Source: Ariolimax columbianus (Eukaryota; Mollusca; Gastropoda; Stylommatophora; Arionidae). From it: a stretch of 64,000 nt of DNA. The notes beneath the pieces were generated by a model. That model made no database searches, was not told the DNA's origin, and worked only from the letters and a program-made list of their open reading frames with translations. Position numbers and translations under genes: made by a program. Shown here in pieces: positions 10,740 to 22,045 of the stretch; the first letter of the stretch is position 1; each line of letters begins with the position of its first letter. The DNA lies in NCBI GenBank assembly GCA_036924085.1, contig JAVGWX010000002.1, positions 158,633,174 through 158,697,173 of the forward strand, written 5' to 3'.

Positions 10740-11515
10740 ATTGCTGCGTTCCCGTAGAAAGTCACGTGACTCTTTGATTGACCGGTAGGCTCATTATCTG
10801 AGATTGATTGATTGGTTACTTGATTGAAATATTCATTTGCATTCTGATTGATGGATGTATCTGCCGTTTGATTGATCAGCGTACAGCTTGACTCTGCTTG
10901 CTGGCTTCATCATTCTGATTGGTTGATTGACTCACTGTTTAGTACTGCGGACTGATTTTCTGACTAATTGGTTGACAGGTTGATGTATTAACTGATTACT
11001 GATTGATTGCTGAAATATGTGCCTGATTTATTAATAGGTTGGCGCATTGACTGACTTATTGATTACTACATTGACATTCACGGATTTATCCTTTGATTAA
11101 CAAGTGATTAATTGGACGACAAGTAGATTAGTACAATGGTTCCCAAACAGTGTGTCGCGGCACCCTGAGCGCCGTGGCTGGTTTACATGGACGTTTACAC
11201 TGAATTTTACCATTTTATGGTTTATTTAGAGCATATATCTACTCTGGTAACACTTGCATTCATCTGTCCACGGGTTGTTGTTTTTTTTAAATATGTAAAT
11301 ATTGTCTGAATCTTCTAAGCAGAGACACATCTAACTTTCTTGTGTTCGTTCGTTGATGCATGCCCTGATGGCCAGTTTATGTGATGATTTGCCCTTGTAT
11401 TTCGTTTATCTTTAGCTCCTTCCACCTTTTGAGTTTAGTGTTGAGTCATTTGGTCAATGTGTCTTCCTCAACTGGCTCTACAGATGGTGGTCCTGTTCAG
11501 CATGCTCTGTAGCTT
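10740..11515. other. TGATT-rich sequence and unassigned flank
   Basis: From 10780 to 11110 the motif GATTGATTG and variants recur irregularly. At 11134-11180, GGTTCCCAAACAG followed by GCGGCACCCTG resembles a hAT-superfamily terminus, but no second end was found. No gene. Confidence 0.5.
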
Positions 11516-11517
11516 GT

Positions 11518-11946
11518 TAACTCAGCTCACACGTGGACAGCGGTAAAGTTTGTCAACTCAACTCACACGTGGACAGTGGTAAAGTTTGTCAACTCAACTC
11601 ACACGTGGAAAGTGGTAAAGTTTGTCAACTCAACTCACACGTGGAAAGTGGTAAAGTTTGTCAACTCAACTCACACGTGGACAGTGGTAAAGTTTGTCAA
11701 CTCAGCTCACACGTGGACAGTGGTAAAGTTTGTCAACTCAACTCACACGTGGACAGTGGTAAAGTTTGTCAACTCAATTCAGACGTGGACAGTGGTAAAG
11801 TTTGTCAACTCAGCTCACACGTGGACAGTGGTAAAGTTTGTCAACTCAACTCACACGTGGACAGTGGTAAAGTTTGTCAACTCAACTCACACGTGGACAG
11901 TGGTAAAGTTTGTCAACTCAACTCACACGTGGACAGTGGTAAAGCA
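11518..11946. repeat. 36-bp minisatellite, about 12 copies
   Basis: Nearly identical 36-bp units containing CACACGTGGACAGTGGTAAA and TTTGTCAACTCAACT. The unit is a multiple of three, so a 148-codon frame (DSGKVCQLNSHV repeats) stays open; it is an array artefact. Each unit holds an E-box CACGTG. Confidence 0.96.
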
Positions 11947-12383
11947 GACAATATATGCCTGCACGTTTTGCTAATATAGTCTGTTATATGGTGTTCTGAG
12001 ATGTATGGTGATCTGTCCGTGGCAGTTAAAAGTGTGGAAGTTGTCAACTGGTTGAACAACCTGAAAGAATGAGTTCACTGTCTACACATCCTCCCTCCCC
12101 TCACCACAACTATGTGTGTGTGTGTGTGTGTGTGTGTACTTACAAACATTACATACATATATGCATACATAAACAACATAATGCAATAAAACACAGCTGT
12201 ACACAACACAATATAACATGCCGTACTATACCATTACATACATACATTTTCCTTCGCATAACGTCTGTCCAGGCAACGACATATCGCTCGATAGAACATA
12301 GTTCAGTAATTCCGAATGGAGAACGGGACATGGCCAGACGTATTGTTATGGGAAAACAACATGAAAAAATGTCAAAGTTGTTT
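11947..12383. other. Unassigned flank with (TG)n
   Basis: A (GT)n run at 12113-12138 and ACATACAT-rich sequence; no gene recognised. Confidence 0.5.
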
Positions 12384-13243
12384 GAGGTTGAGTTTAATCA
12401 AATTTTTGTAATGGGTGTGGTCAGATACCGCACCGAGAACACAAAGAAAACCTACATTTCGACCAATAGGCTTTCATCGGGGACAACAATATTGAACTAA
12501 CAAATCAACATATAAGGAAAAAATGGTCAACTTATCTGATAGTAGATCCAGTCTGTCTAAGCGATCGGTAGGGCCAGATTCTTGACTGAAAATGAAGGGA
12601 GGCGGTCAAACACAAGGTGGCCAGGAGAGCGTAAGAAGTGGAGGGGAATGCGCCGGATAAGCCAATGGTGGCCAAATAGTGGACCAGATGGGAGAACAAA
12701 GAGAAGGTGTTATTTACACAGAAAGGAAAGGGAGAGGTTTATATAGGAGGGGTGGGAGACTAATAGAAGAGGGAGGGGGGGGGCAAAGGAAGACAAATAG
12801 ATGGGGGTCAGTATGAGGATTTAGGAAAAGGTATGGAAGATATTAATGCCATGTGGTTGGAGACAACCCATGCTGGATATAAGTCTATTGTCTATGGCGA
12901 ATCGATGACGATCGTCAGAGAAGCAAGAAACTAGACCAGTGACAATAACGTCAGCCTTACCCCGGTGCTCAGGACCATTGAAGTGGCTGGCAATTGGGGA
13001 ACCAGTGCGCTTGCGGATATCGTTGAGGTGTTGGCGGAAACGCTCCCGCAGTTCCATACCAGTTTCCCCAATGTATGTCATACCACACTGGCGGCAGATG
13101 ATAGAATACACGAGGTTACGGGAACTGTGTGTGAATCCCTCTTTTATGAAGAATTCTGCTTTAGGAAAGGTGATGGAGTGAGAAAGGATGACATGAGGGC
13201 AGGTAACACAGCCACGTGTTTTTTTTGCACGGCCTTGAGACGT
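12384..13243 (-). mobile_element. Penelope-like element, 5'-truncated copy 1
   Basis: Reads on the - strand, with a GIY-YIG endonuclease C-terminus (13243 down to 12821) followed by a 430-bp 3' tail that aligns along its length with 36576-37010 and 39328-39690. The tail contains the conserved block at 12451-12481 (CCGATGAAAGCC...GGTCGAAATG on the - strand). The copy lacks everything upstream of the Cys-rich segment and ends near an A-run, where the frame differs by one base from copy 2. Confidence 0.85.
12821..13243 (-). pseudogene. PLE GIY-YIG endonuclease domain, truncated
   Basis: An open - strand frame without stops reads TRGCVTCPHV (Cys-rich linker), FFIKEGFTHSSRNLVYSII, CRQCGMTYIGETG (GIY-YIG core: VYSI for GIY, TYIG for YIG), ELRERFRQHLND (conserved Arg), SPIASHFNGPEHRG (SHFN) and ends HGINIFHTFS then stop. 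Known: the GIY-YIG endonuclease lies at the C-terminus of Penelope-like reverse transcriptases and nicks target DNA. The RT part is missing, so the copy cannot act alone. No ATG start is present; the frame is the tail of a longer protein. Confidence 0.85.
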
Positions 13244-13985
13244 ATTTTAAGCACAGCTACTCACACGCAATACCTGTATCGCACGTTTCTTGTATACAGT
13301 ACAAAGTGATTGCAGGGCCAGACATGTGATGGTACAGTACATACATAACCTATAACACAGCACAGATAGTCAGATGTCAAAGCCTATCTTAGTTGTCTGT
13401 GTATGCATTGGATTGTCCGTCTTTATTTTAATGTGAACCTTTCTCTGCCAAAAACACAGTTTACAATATAGCAGTACTGGATGTGCACCGTATCTTGGTC
13501 GTTTAGTCAATATAGGTATACTACAGTATTTAATACAACTTTGCCAAGTATCAAGTATGATGTTCGCACAACGCTCCAATCACACAACGCCCTGTTTCAC
13601 ATAGCGTATCGTGACGTTAAGCGGAGCATGCAGATCAATGGGTTCAGGCTGATGTCACGCAGTGCTCAGACGTGGAATGGTCTGATTTTGTTCTCATTAT
13701 ATGACTGCTTGTCCCAGTCAACCTTGTTGTAAATGGATACCAGGCGGAGTCAGGGGACAAATTTGGAGCCGCCGCGGGAGCTACAGTTCTGGCGCTATCG
13801 TCGGTTCTTTCAGACATTTTCCATCATTTTATATATATATGAAATAATTGTGGGTGTATCATCTTGGAACACGTTGATTCCACTGTGGTCTGCGCCCGGG
13901 ATCCAACGTGTACTTTTTTAGCATGCATTACTGAGCTGGGGGTCGTCTTCTGTAGCTTCAGACAGTTTCTAGTCTACCTTAGAGC
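13244..13985. other. Unassigned sequence, possible LINE C-terminal scrap
   Basis: A + frame at 13481-13732 contains NGFRLMSRSAQTWNGL, vaguely like the C-terminal end of CR1-type LINE proteins, but too short and diverged to call. Otherwise featureless. Confidence 0.35.
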
Positions 13986-13989
13986 GCAT

Positions 13990-14105
13990 GAACATCATAA
14001 TCGTAGAGGGATTGCTTATTTCAGCAAAGGTTGCAGGTTCGACCCCCGTTTTTGATACGCTGCAGTTGACCCAGCTATAAATTATATCATGGCTTACATT
14101 TTAAG
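13990..14105 (+). mobile_element. tRNA-derived SINE (family S2), copy 1
   Basis: Contains a Pol III B box GGTTCGACCCC (14034-14044), then CTGCAGTTGACCCAGCTATAA and a GGCTTACATTTTAAGGAA tail. The same body (TTGAYCMAGCTGTAAA) recurs at 15148 and, inverted, at 31055-31080. A-box sequence upstream is diverged. Noncoding; mobilised by LINE machinery. Confidence 0.7.
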
Positions 14106-14589
14106 GAAGAAAATCAAGCGAAAAGGGAACTTGTCACATCACCTCACAAAATAGCTGTGACTTAGTACAATTAGATCCCAAACACATCATCCTAGACGAC
14201 AGCACTGTCTACCACATACATCTTAGTCTACCTGATAGGAAGCATCAAAACTTAGATTGAAGCATACCACATCTTAAATGGGAGCACTCTACCTAGGTCA
14301 ATCTGTGAGAGGGTAGTTGGACTGTTGAGCTGGCCGAGTGCCAGAACCCGAGTCTTAAATGTAGCGAGACATTTTCTTCACTTGGACGGGTCTGGTTCAA
14401 TTCCAGAGTGCCAATCACTTCCACTTCCTTTCTGTTTGATGTGTGTTTCCTAAGTGAACAGTTAGGTTTGTCCGTGCGATCGTCTCTACTGGCTTGTCTT
14501 TGACACATCCTCTCTCCGCCTCACTACCTCTCCGACTATCCTCACCGCCACTCCTCCCCTCTCCTCCCCTCCCCCTTCCTCCTCTGCCA

Positions 14590-15200
14590 AGCAGAGCGTC
14601 TGATTAGCTTAGTGGAGGAGCACACGTGTTTCGTAGAAAAGTATGGTTAAACTCTTGTGTAGGTATGGGGTTAAACTCTTGTGTAGGTATGGGGTTAAAC
14701 TCTTGTGAAAGTATGGGGTTAAACTCTTGTTAAGGTATGGGGTTAAACTCTTGTGTAGGTATGGGGTTAAACTCTTGTGAAGGTATGGGGTTAAACTCTT
14801 GTTAAGGTATGGGGTTTAACTCTTGTGAAGGTATGGGGTTAAAGTCTTGTTAAGGTATGGGGTTTAACTCTTGTGAAGGTATGGGGTTTAACTCTTGTGT
14901 AGGTATGGGGTTAAACTCTTGTGTAGGTATGGGGTTAAACTCTTGTGAAGGTATGGGGTTAAACACTTGTGTAGGTATGGGGTTAAACTCTTGTGAAGGT
15001 ATGGGGTTAAACTCTTGTGAAGGTATGGGGTTAAGCTCTTGTGTAGGTATGGGGTTAAACTCTTGTGACGGTATGGGGTTAAACTCTTGCGGGGGTATGG
15101 GGTTCAATTCTTGTGAAGGTATGGTGTTAAACTCCAGCTACCCGTAAGCTGTAGTTGATCAAGCTGTAAACGGGTACCTGGCTTATGTTAAGAAATTAAA
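14590..15200 (+). mobile_element. SINE (family S2), copy 2, interrupted by a 24-bp minisatellite
   Basis: Left part has an A-box-like TTAGCTTAGTGGAGG (14602-14616). The right part, from 15148, has GCTGTAGTTGATCAAGCTGT, GGGTACCTGGCTTATG and an A-rich end, matching copy 1. Between them, where the B box should lie, are about 20 copies of a 24-bp unit. I infer a SINE whose interior was replaced or expanded by tandem duplication. Confidence 0.6.
14642..15133. repeat. 24-bp minisatellite (GGTATGGGGTTAAACTCTTG)
   Basis: About 20 units of GGTATGGGGTTAAACTCTTG plus a variable 4-base end (TGAA, TGTA or TTAA). Frames reading GMGLNSCE or NPIPSQEF repeats are artefacts of the 24-bp period. Confidence 0.96.
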
Positions 15201-15476
15201 AACAGCGAGTAATAGAACTGCCCATAATACCTCATAAACAATCTGTAATTTCATATAATGAGTCTCTAACACGCTATCCCGGACAGCAGTGTGTGCTACG
15301 GGACTACCTTTACAATTACCATGACCGTGAAGTGGAGAGCCTTCCTGTCTGCTTATTCTGCCTGACAGTTTCTACAGGATGGAGAAGACTCGGCTTCTGT
15401 CCAACCTTTCTTAGTCATGTCTGCTGATACACATGAGAGGTTACAGTGCTACTGTGTGAGCTTCCGTAACTGTGTC
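15201..15476. other. Unassigned spacer
   Basis: Single-copy sequence between the SINE end and the next array; no gene recognised. Confidence 0.5.
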
Positions 15477-15912
15477 CATGTCGCTACGTCTACACACAGC
15501 ACTATCTTGAGGGCTGCTCCATGTCGCTACATCTACACACAGCACTATCTTGAGGGCTGCTCTATGTCGCTACGTCTACAAACAGCACTATCCTGAGAGA
15601 TGCTCCATGTCGCTACGTCTACACACAGCACTATCCTGAGGGATGTTACATGTCGCTACGTCTACACACAGCACTATCCTGAGGGATGCTCCATGTCGCT
15701 ACGTATACACACAGCACTATCCTGAGGGCTGTTCTATGTCGCTACTTCTACACACAGCACTATCCTGAGGGCTGCTCGATGTCGCTACGCCCACACACAG
15801 CACTATCCTGAGGGCTGCTCGATGTCGCTACGTCCACACACAGCACTACCCTGATGGCTGCTCGATGTTACTACGTTCACACACAGTACTATCATGTGAG
15901 ATGCTCGATGTT
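15477..15912. repeat. 43-bp minisatellite, about 10 copies
   Basis: Units contain ATGTCGCTACGTCTACACAC and AGCACTATCCTGAGGG; starts at 15477 and 15520 give a 43-bp period. Divergence increases toward the right end. Confidence 0.94.
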
Positions 15913-16396
15913 GCTACTTTGTTACCACACGCTCCTGTTAGCTGATTCGGATTTCCTCACTTATTAAGCCTCACTTCCAGGTCTAGTCCGCTTCCATGAT
16001 GTTGGACGTAAGGTGTATCATATTTTGATGTGTATCATTCGTGTTTAGTTTGGGTCTGTGATATCTGATTTGGGTCTACGATATCTGACGCGGACAGAGG
16101 TGCCGCTGTGAACTCTATCAACATTGGCAGTTGTGATAAAGGCATGTCCTGTTCGCAATATGGGAAAAACGGGACCGCTGCAAACTGATTCAGAAAAATC
16201 GTTTCCTTTGGCAATAGAATTGTGTTTGTTATTCCTTCGCTTGATTGATATCTCCCGTAATTCTGGAACACACAAGACTTGCCTTCTTCACGTTAACGTG
16301 TCCCCTGGCTCACTGTTCTCGTGCAAAGCAATCTACTTCCCGGTAGTGGCCGTTTCCCGGGAGACCAGGAGCCCAAATTGGTGCTGCCTGACGACG
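15913..16396. other. Unassigned spacer
   Basis: Single-copy sequence; the 278-codon frame entering the next array from 16124 owes its length to the 38-bp repeat and resembles no protein. Confidence 0.5.
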
Positions 16397-16931
16397 GGTC
16401 AGTTCAGGTGTCATCTCCCCAGCGAAGGTCGGCTGGTCAGTTCAGGTGTCATCTCCCCAGCGAAGGTCGGCTGGTCAGTTCAGGTGTCATCTCCCCAGCG
16501 AAGGTCGGCTGGTCAGTTCAGGTGTCATCTCCCCAGCGAAGGTCGGCTGGTCAGTTCAGGTGTCATCTCCCCAGCGAAGGTCGGCTGGTCAGTTCAGGTG
16601 TCATCTCCCCAGCGAAAGTCGGCGGGTCAGTTCAGATGTCATCTCCCCAGCGAAGGTCGGCTGGTCAGTTCAGGTGTCATCTCCCCAGCGAAGGTTGGCT
16701 GGTCAGTTCAGGTGTCATCTCCCCAGCGAAGGTCGGCTGGTCAGTTCAGGTGTCATCTCCCCAGCGAAGGTCGGCTGGTCAGCTTAATTGTCATTTCCCC
16801 ATCGAAGGTCGGCTGGTCAGTGCAGGTGTCATCTCCCCAGCGAAGGTCGGCTGGTCAGTTCAGATGTCATCTCCCCAGCGAAGGTCGGCTGGTCAGTTCA
16901 GGTGTCATCTCCCAAGCGAAGGTCGGCTGCA
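16397..16931. repeat. 38-bp minisatellite, about 14 copies
   Basis: Near-identical 38-bp units containing CAGCGAAGGTCGGCTGGTCA. As 38 is not divisible by three, translated frames rotate (SSPQRRSAGQF, HLPSEGRLV, ISPAKVGWS), creating three overlapping spurious ORFs. Confidence 0.97.
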
Positions 16932-17061
16932 GTGAACCCTCAACGGCTTTTCTCTTTTGATCTGATAGTGAAATCTGTTAGGCTTTTTTCTGTCCATCTT
17001 TTGATGTTTTTCTCCAACTTGTAGGGTTTTTATACCTCTAAAAACGTTTTGGTCGATATAA

Positions 17062-17180
17062 CTGTGAAGTAAAGGCCCATGTCTCTTAAGGGACCCTTTA
17101 TGACTAGGAAGTAAAGGCACATGTCTCTCAAGGGTCACGCTCTGACTATGAAGTAAAGGCGCATGCCTCTCAGGGATTCC
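17062..17180. repeat. About 42-bp tandem repeat, 3 diverged copies
   Basis: GAAGTAAAGGC followed by CATGTCTCT occurs three times at 41-43-bp spacing. Confidence 0.85.
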
Positions 17181-17485
17181 AAGAACGCGTGCCCTCCACT
17201 ATATATTGAACACGGTGGTATCTCTGTAATGGAAAGCTCTTATTACTAAAACGGGACGATTTCTCTCAATGAATGGCGCCTTCGATGTCAGTAAATAAAC
17301 AAATAGATTAGTTAGGTTAATCCCCTAACTAGTTTCGTTCTTTGCAGCGAGGTGCTTTTGTCACTTGCGTGTCCGGGTTTTGAATCTGGATTGCCTGTAA
17401 CTTCACTTTATTTCTATTCCTGTTGTGTAGGTGCATACGTTTATAATATACCTATCTCTGCTGTTGTTATCGCTAAAAATGTTTT
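17181..17485. other. Unassigned sequence with a B-box-like motif
   Basis: Contains GGGTTTTGAATCTGG near 17370, reminiscent of a decayed tRNA-SINE B box; the evidence is insufficient to call a SINE. Confidence 0.35.
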
Positions 17486-17662
17486 AACGACTTATTGCCT
17501 CGATGGACCAACGACTTATCGCCTCGATGGACCAACGACTTATCGCCTCGATGGACCAACGACTTATCGCCTCGATGGACCAACGACTTATCGCCTCGAT
17601 GGACCAACGACTTATCGCCTCGATGGACCAACGACTTATCGCCTCGATTGACCGACAATTTA
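17486..17662. repeat. 24-bp minisatellite (GACTTATCGCCTCGATGG)
   Basis: Seven nearly perfect units of GACTTATCGCCTCGATGG plus ACCAAC, followed by one or two diverged units to about 17700. Confidence 0.96.
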
Positions 17663-17933
17663 TCTATACGGTTTTCCGACGATTTATTTCCTCGACTAAC
17701 CTAGACCGGGGAATTTCGAGGCTTGTTCAATCTTCCAGAAGGGCCTTTCCAGTGTCTCATACATTCCGCACCCATGCCCCATCGCTGTCTGTATCTTCTC
17801 TGGTTACATAAACCCGTTGTGACGTCATGTTGTTCTACTTATGTCAAATATTCTCCTAAACCTCTTTTATCCTCATTTCTCTCTCATCTGTTCCTTCCGA
17901 TCACTCTTTATCTAAATCACTATTGACCTTCAA

Positions 17934-17935
<2 letters not shown>

Positions 17936-17978
<43 letters not shown>

Positions 17979-18120
17979 GGCTACTCTCTCATTCACTCTC
18001 TTCTGATCTCTCACTCTATCTGTTGACCTCCTTTCTCTTTATTTCGACCATAACTCTCTCTCTATTTCTCTCTCCCTCTCTTTCTCTCTCTTTCCATCTC
18101 TCTCTCTCTCTTTCCTGAAT
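17936..18120. repeat. CT-rich microsatellite
   Basis: (CT)n tract of about 37 bp at 17936-17972, followed by degenerate CT-rich sequence. Confidence 0.95.
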
Positions 18121-18264
18121 AGCTAATTATACTCAAACTTACTTCCTCTAAACTTGTTGACCCATCTTCCAAAAACACCTCTGCCTCTAACTGTATATTC
18201 ATCTCCTTTTATTCATCCCAATCTCCATTCTAATATATCTTTCTCTCTCTTACTAAATATACTT

Positions 18265-18830
18265 TGTCATTATTCACCTGACCCTCACGTGCGGCGAGGT
18301 CATAGTCAGTATATATCACCTGACTTAAATGTGAGATCAGGTCTTGTTCGGTATTTTTCACCTGACCCTAATGTGAAACCAGGTCTTGTTCAGTATATTT
18401 CACCTGACCCTAATGTGAGACCAGGTCTTGTTCAGTATATTTCACCTGACCCTAATGTGAGACCAGGCCTAGTTCAGTATATTTCATCTGACCCTAATGT
18501 GAGACCAGGTCTTGATCAGCATATTTCATCTGACCCTGCCGTGAGGTCTTAGCCAGTATGTTTCAACTGACACGAGGTCTTTGTTAGTATATTTCAAATA
18601 AACCTGACGTGAGGTGAGGTGAGGTCTTGGTCAGTATATTTAACTTCCAGATTTTAGGTCTTCGTTAGTATATATCACGTGCTCCTAATGCAAGTCTTGG
18701 TAATTACGTATATTTAAAATGTCCTCAGGTCTTAATCAGTATACCTCCCGTTACCTTAAAGTATGGTCTTAATCGATATTCACCACCTGACCGTGACGTA
18801 AGGTCTTGATCAGCATATTTAACCTGACCT
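18265..18830. repeat. 40-bp minisatellite, decaying to the right
   Basis: Core TTTCACCTGACCCTAATGTG plus GAGACCAGGTCTTG. Five good copies lie at 18300-18540, then increasingly truncated and diverged units continue to about 18830, giving a visible age gradient. Confidence 0.88.
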
Positions 18831-18889
18831 TGCTGGTCGTTTTCGCTTCCCTGCTTTAAGAAAAATTACTAAACGGACTTGTCACGCCT

Positions 18890-19400
18890 TTCCTAGATGC
18901 AAATGCTCTTGTCATTTCCTACGACCTACCATAGATTCAAGTGCTCTTGTCACCACCTACCTACCTTAGATTCAAGTGTTCTTGTCACCACCTACCTACC
19001 TTAGATTCAAGTGCTCTTGTCACCTCCTACCTACCTTAGATTCAAGTGCTCTTGTCACCTTAGATTCAAGTGCTCTTGTAACCATCTACCCACCTTAGAT
19101 TCAAGTGCTCTTATAACCACCTACCTACCTTAGATTCAAGTGCTCTTGTCACCTTAGATTCAAGTGCTCTTGTAACCATCTACCCACCTTAGATTCAAGT
19201 GCTCTTATAACCACCTACCTACCTTAGATTCAAGTGCTCTTGTAACCACCTACCTACCTTAGATTCAAGTGTTCTTGTCACCTCCTACCTACCTTAGATT
19301 CAAGTGCTCTTGTAACCACCTACCTACCTCAGATTCAAGTGCTCTTGTCACCACCTACCTACCTTAGACGCAAGTGTTGTCAAATCCTACCTTATTTTGA
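18890..19400. repeat. 35-bp minisatellite with higher-order units
   Basis: Core CTTAGATTCAAGTGCTCTTG with a CACCTACCTAC-type spacer, about 15 copies. A composite block (short unit plus CCATCTACC unit plus ATAACCACC unit) is duplicated in tandem at about 19050-19150 and 19150-19250. Confidence 0.93.
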
Positions 19401-19727
19401 AGTGTTCTTGGCCATTCCTTCCGTTAATGCAAGTGCCACCACTTTTGATAACCCTGCCGTTCGGCTATACTGTCTCCTCTGGGAAATCAAACATTACTAA
19501 GAAATGATGCAAATACTATCCACTTACAAGCACTCAAAGACTGCTGTTTGATTTCTTGGAATCTAAATATTACTCATTCGGCGTGCCATACAATCTTGTC
19601 TGTAAATAGCGGCATTTGTGTGGATGATGGATGTCGCCTGCTGTTCTGCACTTTCGAAGATTTGAGCAGGGCAGAACGAGAGATGAAAGAATGGTCGAGG
19701 AAGATACACCGGCCAAGCGATTGAACA
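19401..19727. other. Unassigned spacer
   Basis: Single-copy sequence; no gene recognised. Confidence 0.5.
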
Positions 19728-19938
19728 GAGCTCAGGGGAAACTCGAAACAACCGGGCTAGTTCATCACAGAGCTAAGGGGAAACTCGAAACAACCGGGCT
19801 AGTTCATCACAGAGCTAAGGGGAAACTCGAAACAACCGGGCAAAATCATCACAGAGCTAAGGGGAAACTCGAAACAACCGGGCTAGTTCATCACAGAGCT
19901 AAGGGGAAACTCGAAACAACCGGGCTAGTTCATCACAA
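19728..19938. repeat. 42-bp minisatellite, 5 copies
   Basis: Nearly perfect 42-bp units containing GGGGAAACTCGAAACAACCG. It lies inside a 128-codon open frame (KLETTGLVHHRAKG repeats) that I regard as spurious. Confidence 0.95.
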
Positions 19939-20027
19939 GAACTCGTTTGACGGTGCAGTCATCAAAGATGCGATCACAAGAAGAAACAATTTATTTTATT
20001 TATGTATGTATAAATAAATAGTGAGAG

Positions 20028-20215
20028 AAAGAGAGATATAGAGAAATATATAAAGAAAGAAAGAAAGTGAGAGAAAGAAAGAGAGGAAGAAAGAGGCATG
20101 AGAGAAAGAAGTGAGTTACAGGGAGATTTCGAAAAGAGATACTGAAATAGAGAAACATATAGAGATAACTAAATATAGGGATGTAGAGTGAGAGAGCGAG
20201 AACTGAGATATATAT
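20028..20215. repeat. GA/GAAA-rich low-complexity block
   Basis: AGAAAGAGAG-type purine-rich sequence. Confidence 0.85.
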
Positions 20216-20369
20216 ATAGTTACGGATTTAAATAGTTTAGTACAAGTTCATATCTGTATGTGTATGTATCGGGCACCCATTTCTACAACTAGATTACCCT
20301 GTGATTGATAAAAATGGGACCATTTAGGCAGACAGGTGTGTAACTAAGAAGTCAAGTATGTAGATTGAT

Positions 20370-20925
<556 letters not shown>

Positions 20926-21220
20926 ATGAATGTACAGAGAAAGTAAATTACCACATCACCTCCAAGCTTTGCGTACGTGACGACTGAAAAGGGTTGTGTT
21001 TAGCGCTAACAACCTCATTATGTTAAATAAATGGATACTGAAACCACCACAGCGAGATCGTGCAATGCGCTGTAGGTGTCGAATTGTGTTTTTTTGTAAA
21101 TAGTTTGCCTCCCTGTATTCTACCTTGAACCTAGTGGGAAACAAAGACCATCAGGTGGTCTTCTCCAAGCAGATCTGTTCTGTAGCTATTTTCTCCAGTA
21201 TCAGCCTCACGATATACTCT
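20926..21220. other. Unassigned spacer
   Basis: Single-copy sequence upstream of PCBP exon A; short - strand frame 20956-21144 is not recognised. Confidence 0.45.
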
Positions 21221-21224
21221 ATGT

Positions 21225-21282
21225 CTTTTGCCCTATCTTTGCCCTATATTTGCCCTATCTTTGCACTATCGTTGCCCTATTT
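21225..21282. repeat. 12-bp tandem repeat (TTTGCCCTATCT)
   Basis: Five copies of TTTGCCCTATCT and variants. Confidence 0.9.
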
Positions 21283-21650
21283 CCCGTGAGAGTTCCACCA
21301 CAGAGATTGCCTGGTGATGCTGTCTCGTAGCTTATTCAACACCACTGTCTTTCTACTGTTTCCTGTTCCACCGTTTCTTTATGTCCTATTCTTTCCTTTT
21401 ACACTTCCTTGAGTCGACTGCTGCCTTTGTTAGAGTCATTGAAGTTGAGGTCTGAAGACGAACGAGGATAAGAAGAAGATATTTTATGTTTGTAACCTCG
21501 TCGAACCACTGGATACAATGAATCTTTCACTAGGATCTGCTGGCAAAGCTCTGGGATTTGTAACAATCACAATCCGCCATGTTTCAGATCTGTTCAAAAG
21601 GACTGACGTCACAAAGACGTTGGAGATCATTACTGTGGCATGTATTTCTT
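21283..21650. other. Unassigned spacer
   Basis: Single-copy, moderately AT-rich sequence. It lies within the inferred upstream intron of the PCBP-like gene. Confidence 0.45.
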
Positions 21651-21651
21651 T

Positions 21652-21878
21652 AGTTGTGTAGTACTCTATGTAGTTTGACAACATGGCAAACCTCTAGCTT
21701 TGTAGTACTCCACGTGGTTTGACAACATAGCAAACCTTTAGCTTTGTATTATCCCACATGGTTTAACAACATCGCAAACCTTTAGCTTTGTAGTACTCCA
21801 CATGGTTTAACAACATAGCAAACCTTTAGCTTTGTAGTACTCCGCGTGGTTTGACAACATGTCAAACCTTACTCTAGC
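21652..21878. repeat. 44-bp minisatellite 80 bp upstream of PCBP exon A
   Basis: Units begin near 21652, 21696 and 21740 and contain AGCTTTGTAGTACTCCACA and AACATAGCAAACC; five copies. Confidence 0.93.
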
Positions 21879-21957
21879 CTTGTATACATTGTTGATAAAG
21901 TTTGTACACGTATATTTACGCATGACTTATTTGTTTGTTTTTTCTATTTAATTTCAG

Positions 21958-21981
21958 GAAGTTGGAAGCATTATAGGAAAG
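21958..21981 (+). CDS. PCBP: PCBP/hnRNP E-like KH-domain protein, micro-exon A (24 nt)
   Basis: Seen: a pyrimidine-rich tract ending TTTCAG, then 24 nt reading EVGSIIGK in phase 0, then a donor GTAGGAAT. This peptide is the start of the first KH domain of poly(rC)-binding proteins, immediately before and into the GXXG RNA-binding loop; the next exon (33100-33132) continues it in phase. Known: PCBPs bind C-rich RNA and control splicing, mRNA stability and translation in nucleus and cytoplasm; from memory, vertebrate PCBP genes encode this part of KH1 in similarly tiny exons. The first-exon end (a motif like LLMHGK) was looked for upstream and not found, so it probably lies outside the window. 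Being intron-flanked, this is a real gene segment and not a retrocopy. Alternative: a paralogous KH gene of the same subfamily. A TG-rich stretch starts about 30 nt after the donor. Confidence 0.88.
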
Positions 21982-22004
21982 GTAGGAATCTCCTTTTTCT
22001 GTTT

Positions 22005-22045
22005 CCGTTGTGTGTGTGTGTGCGTGTGTGTGTGTGCGTGTGTTG
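22005..22045. repeat. (TG)n tract just after the exon A donor
   Basis: GTGTGTGTGTGTGCGTGTG sequence starting about 25 nt downstream of the donor. UG-rich intron starts can bind splicing regulators; a role here is speculative. Confidence 0.9.

Noticed and set aside
11134..11180. hAT-like terminal sequence (GGTTCCCAAACAG, GCGGCACCCTG)
   Set aside because: Only one end is visible, with no target duplication or transposase; kept as a comment within the spacer.
11518..11979. 148-codon Cys-containing repeat protein (DSGKVCQLNSHV) as a secreted repeat peptide
   Set aside because: 36-bp minisatellite; no signal peptide, both other frames equally open.
13481..13732. LINE C-terminal protein (AQTWNGL)
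   Set aside because: Similarity is confined to a few residues; left as unassigned.
14014..14060. Possible true tRNA gene because of a good B box GGTTCGACCCC
   Set aside because: No acceptor-stem pairing or proper A box; the body continues into SINE sequence shared with other copies.
16124..16960. 278-codon ORF
   Set aside because: Most of its length is the 38-bp array, with three overlapping frames giving equivalent ORFs.
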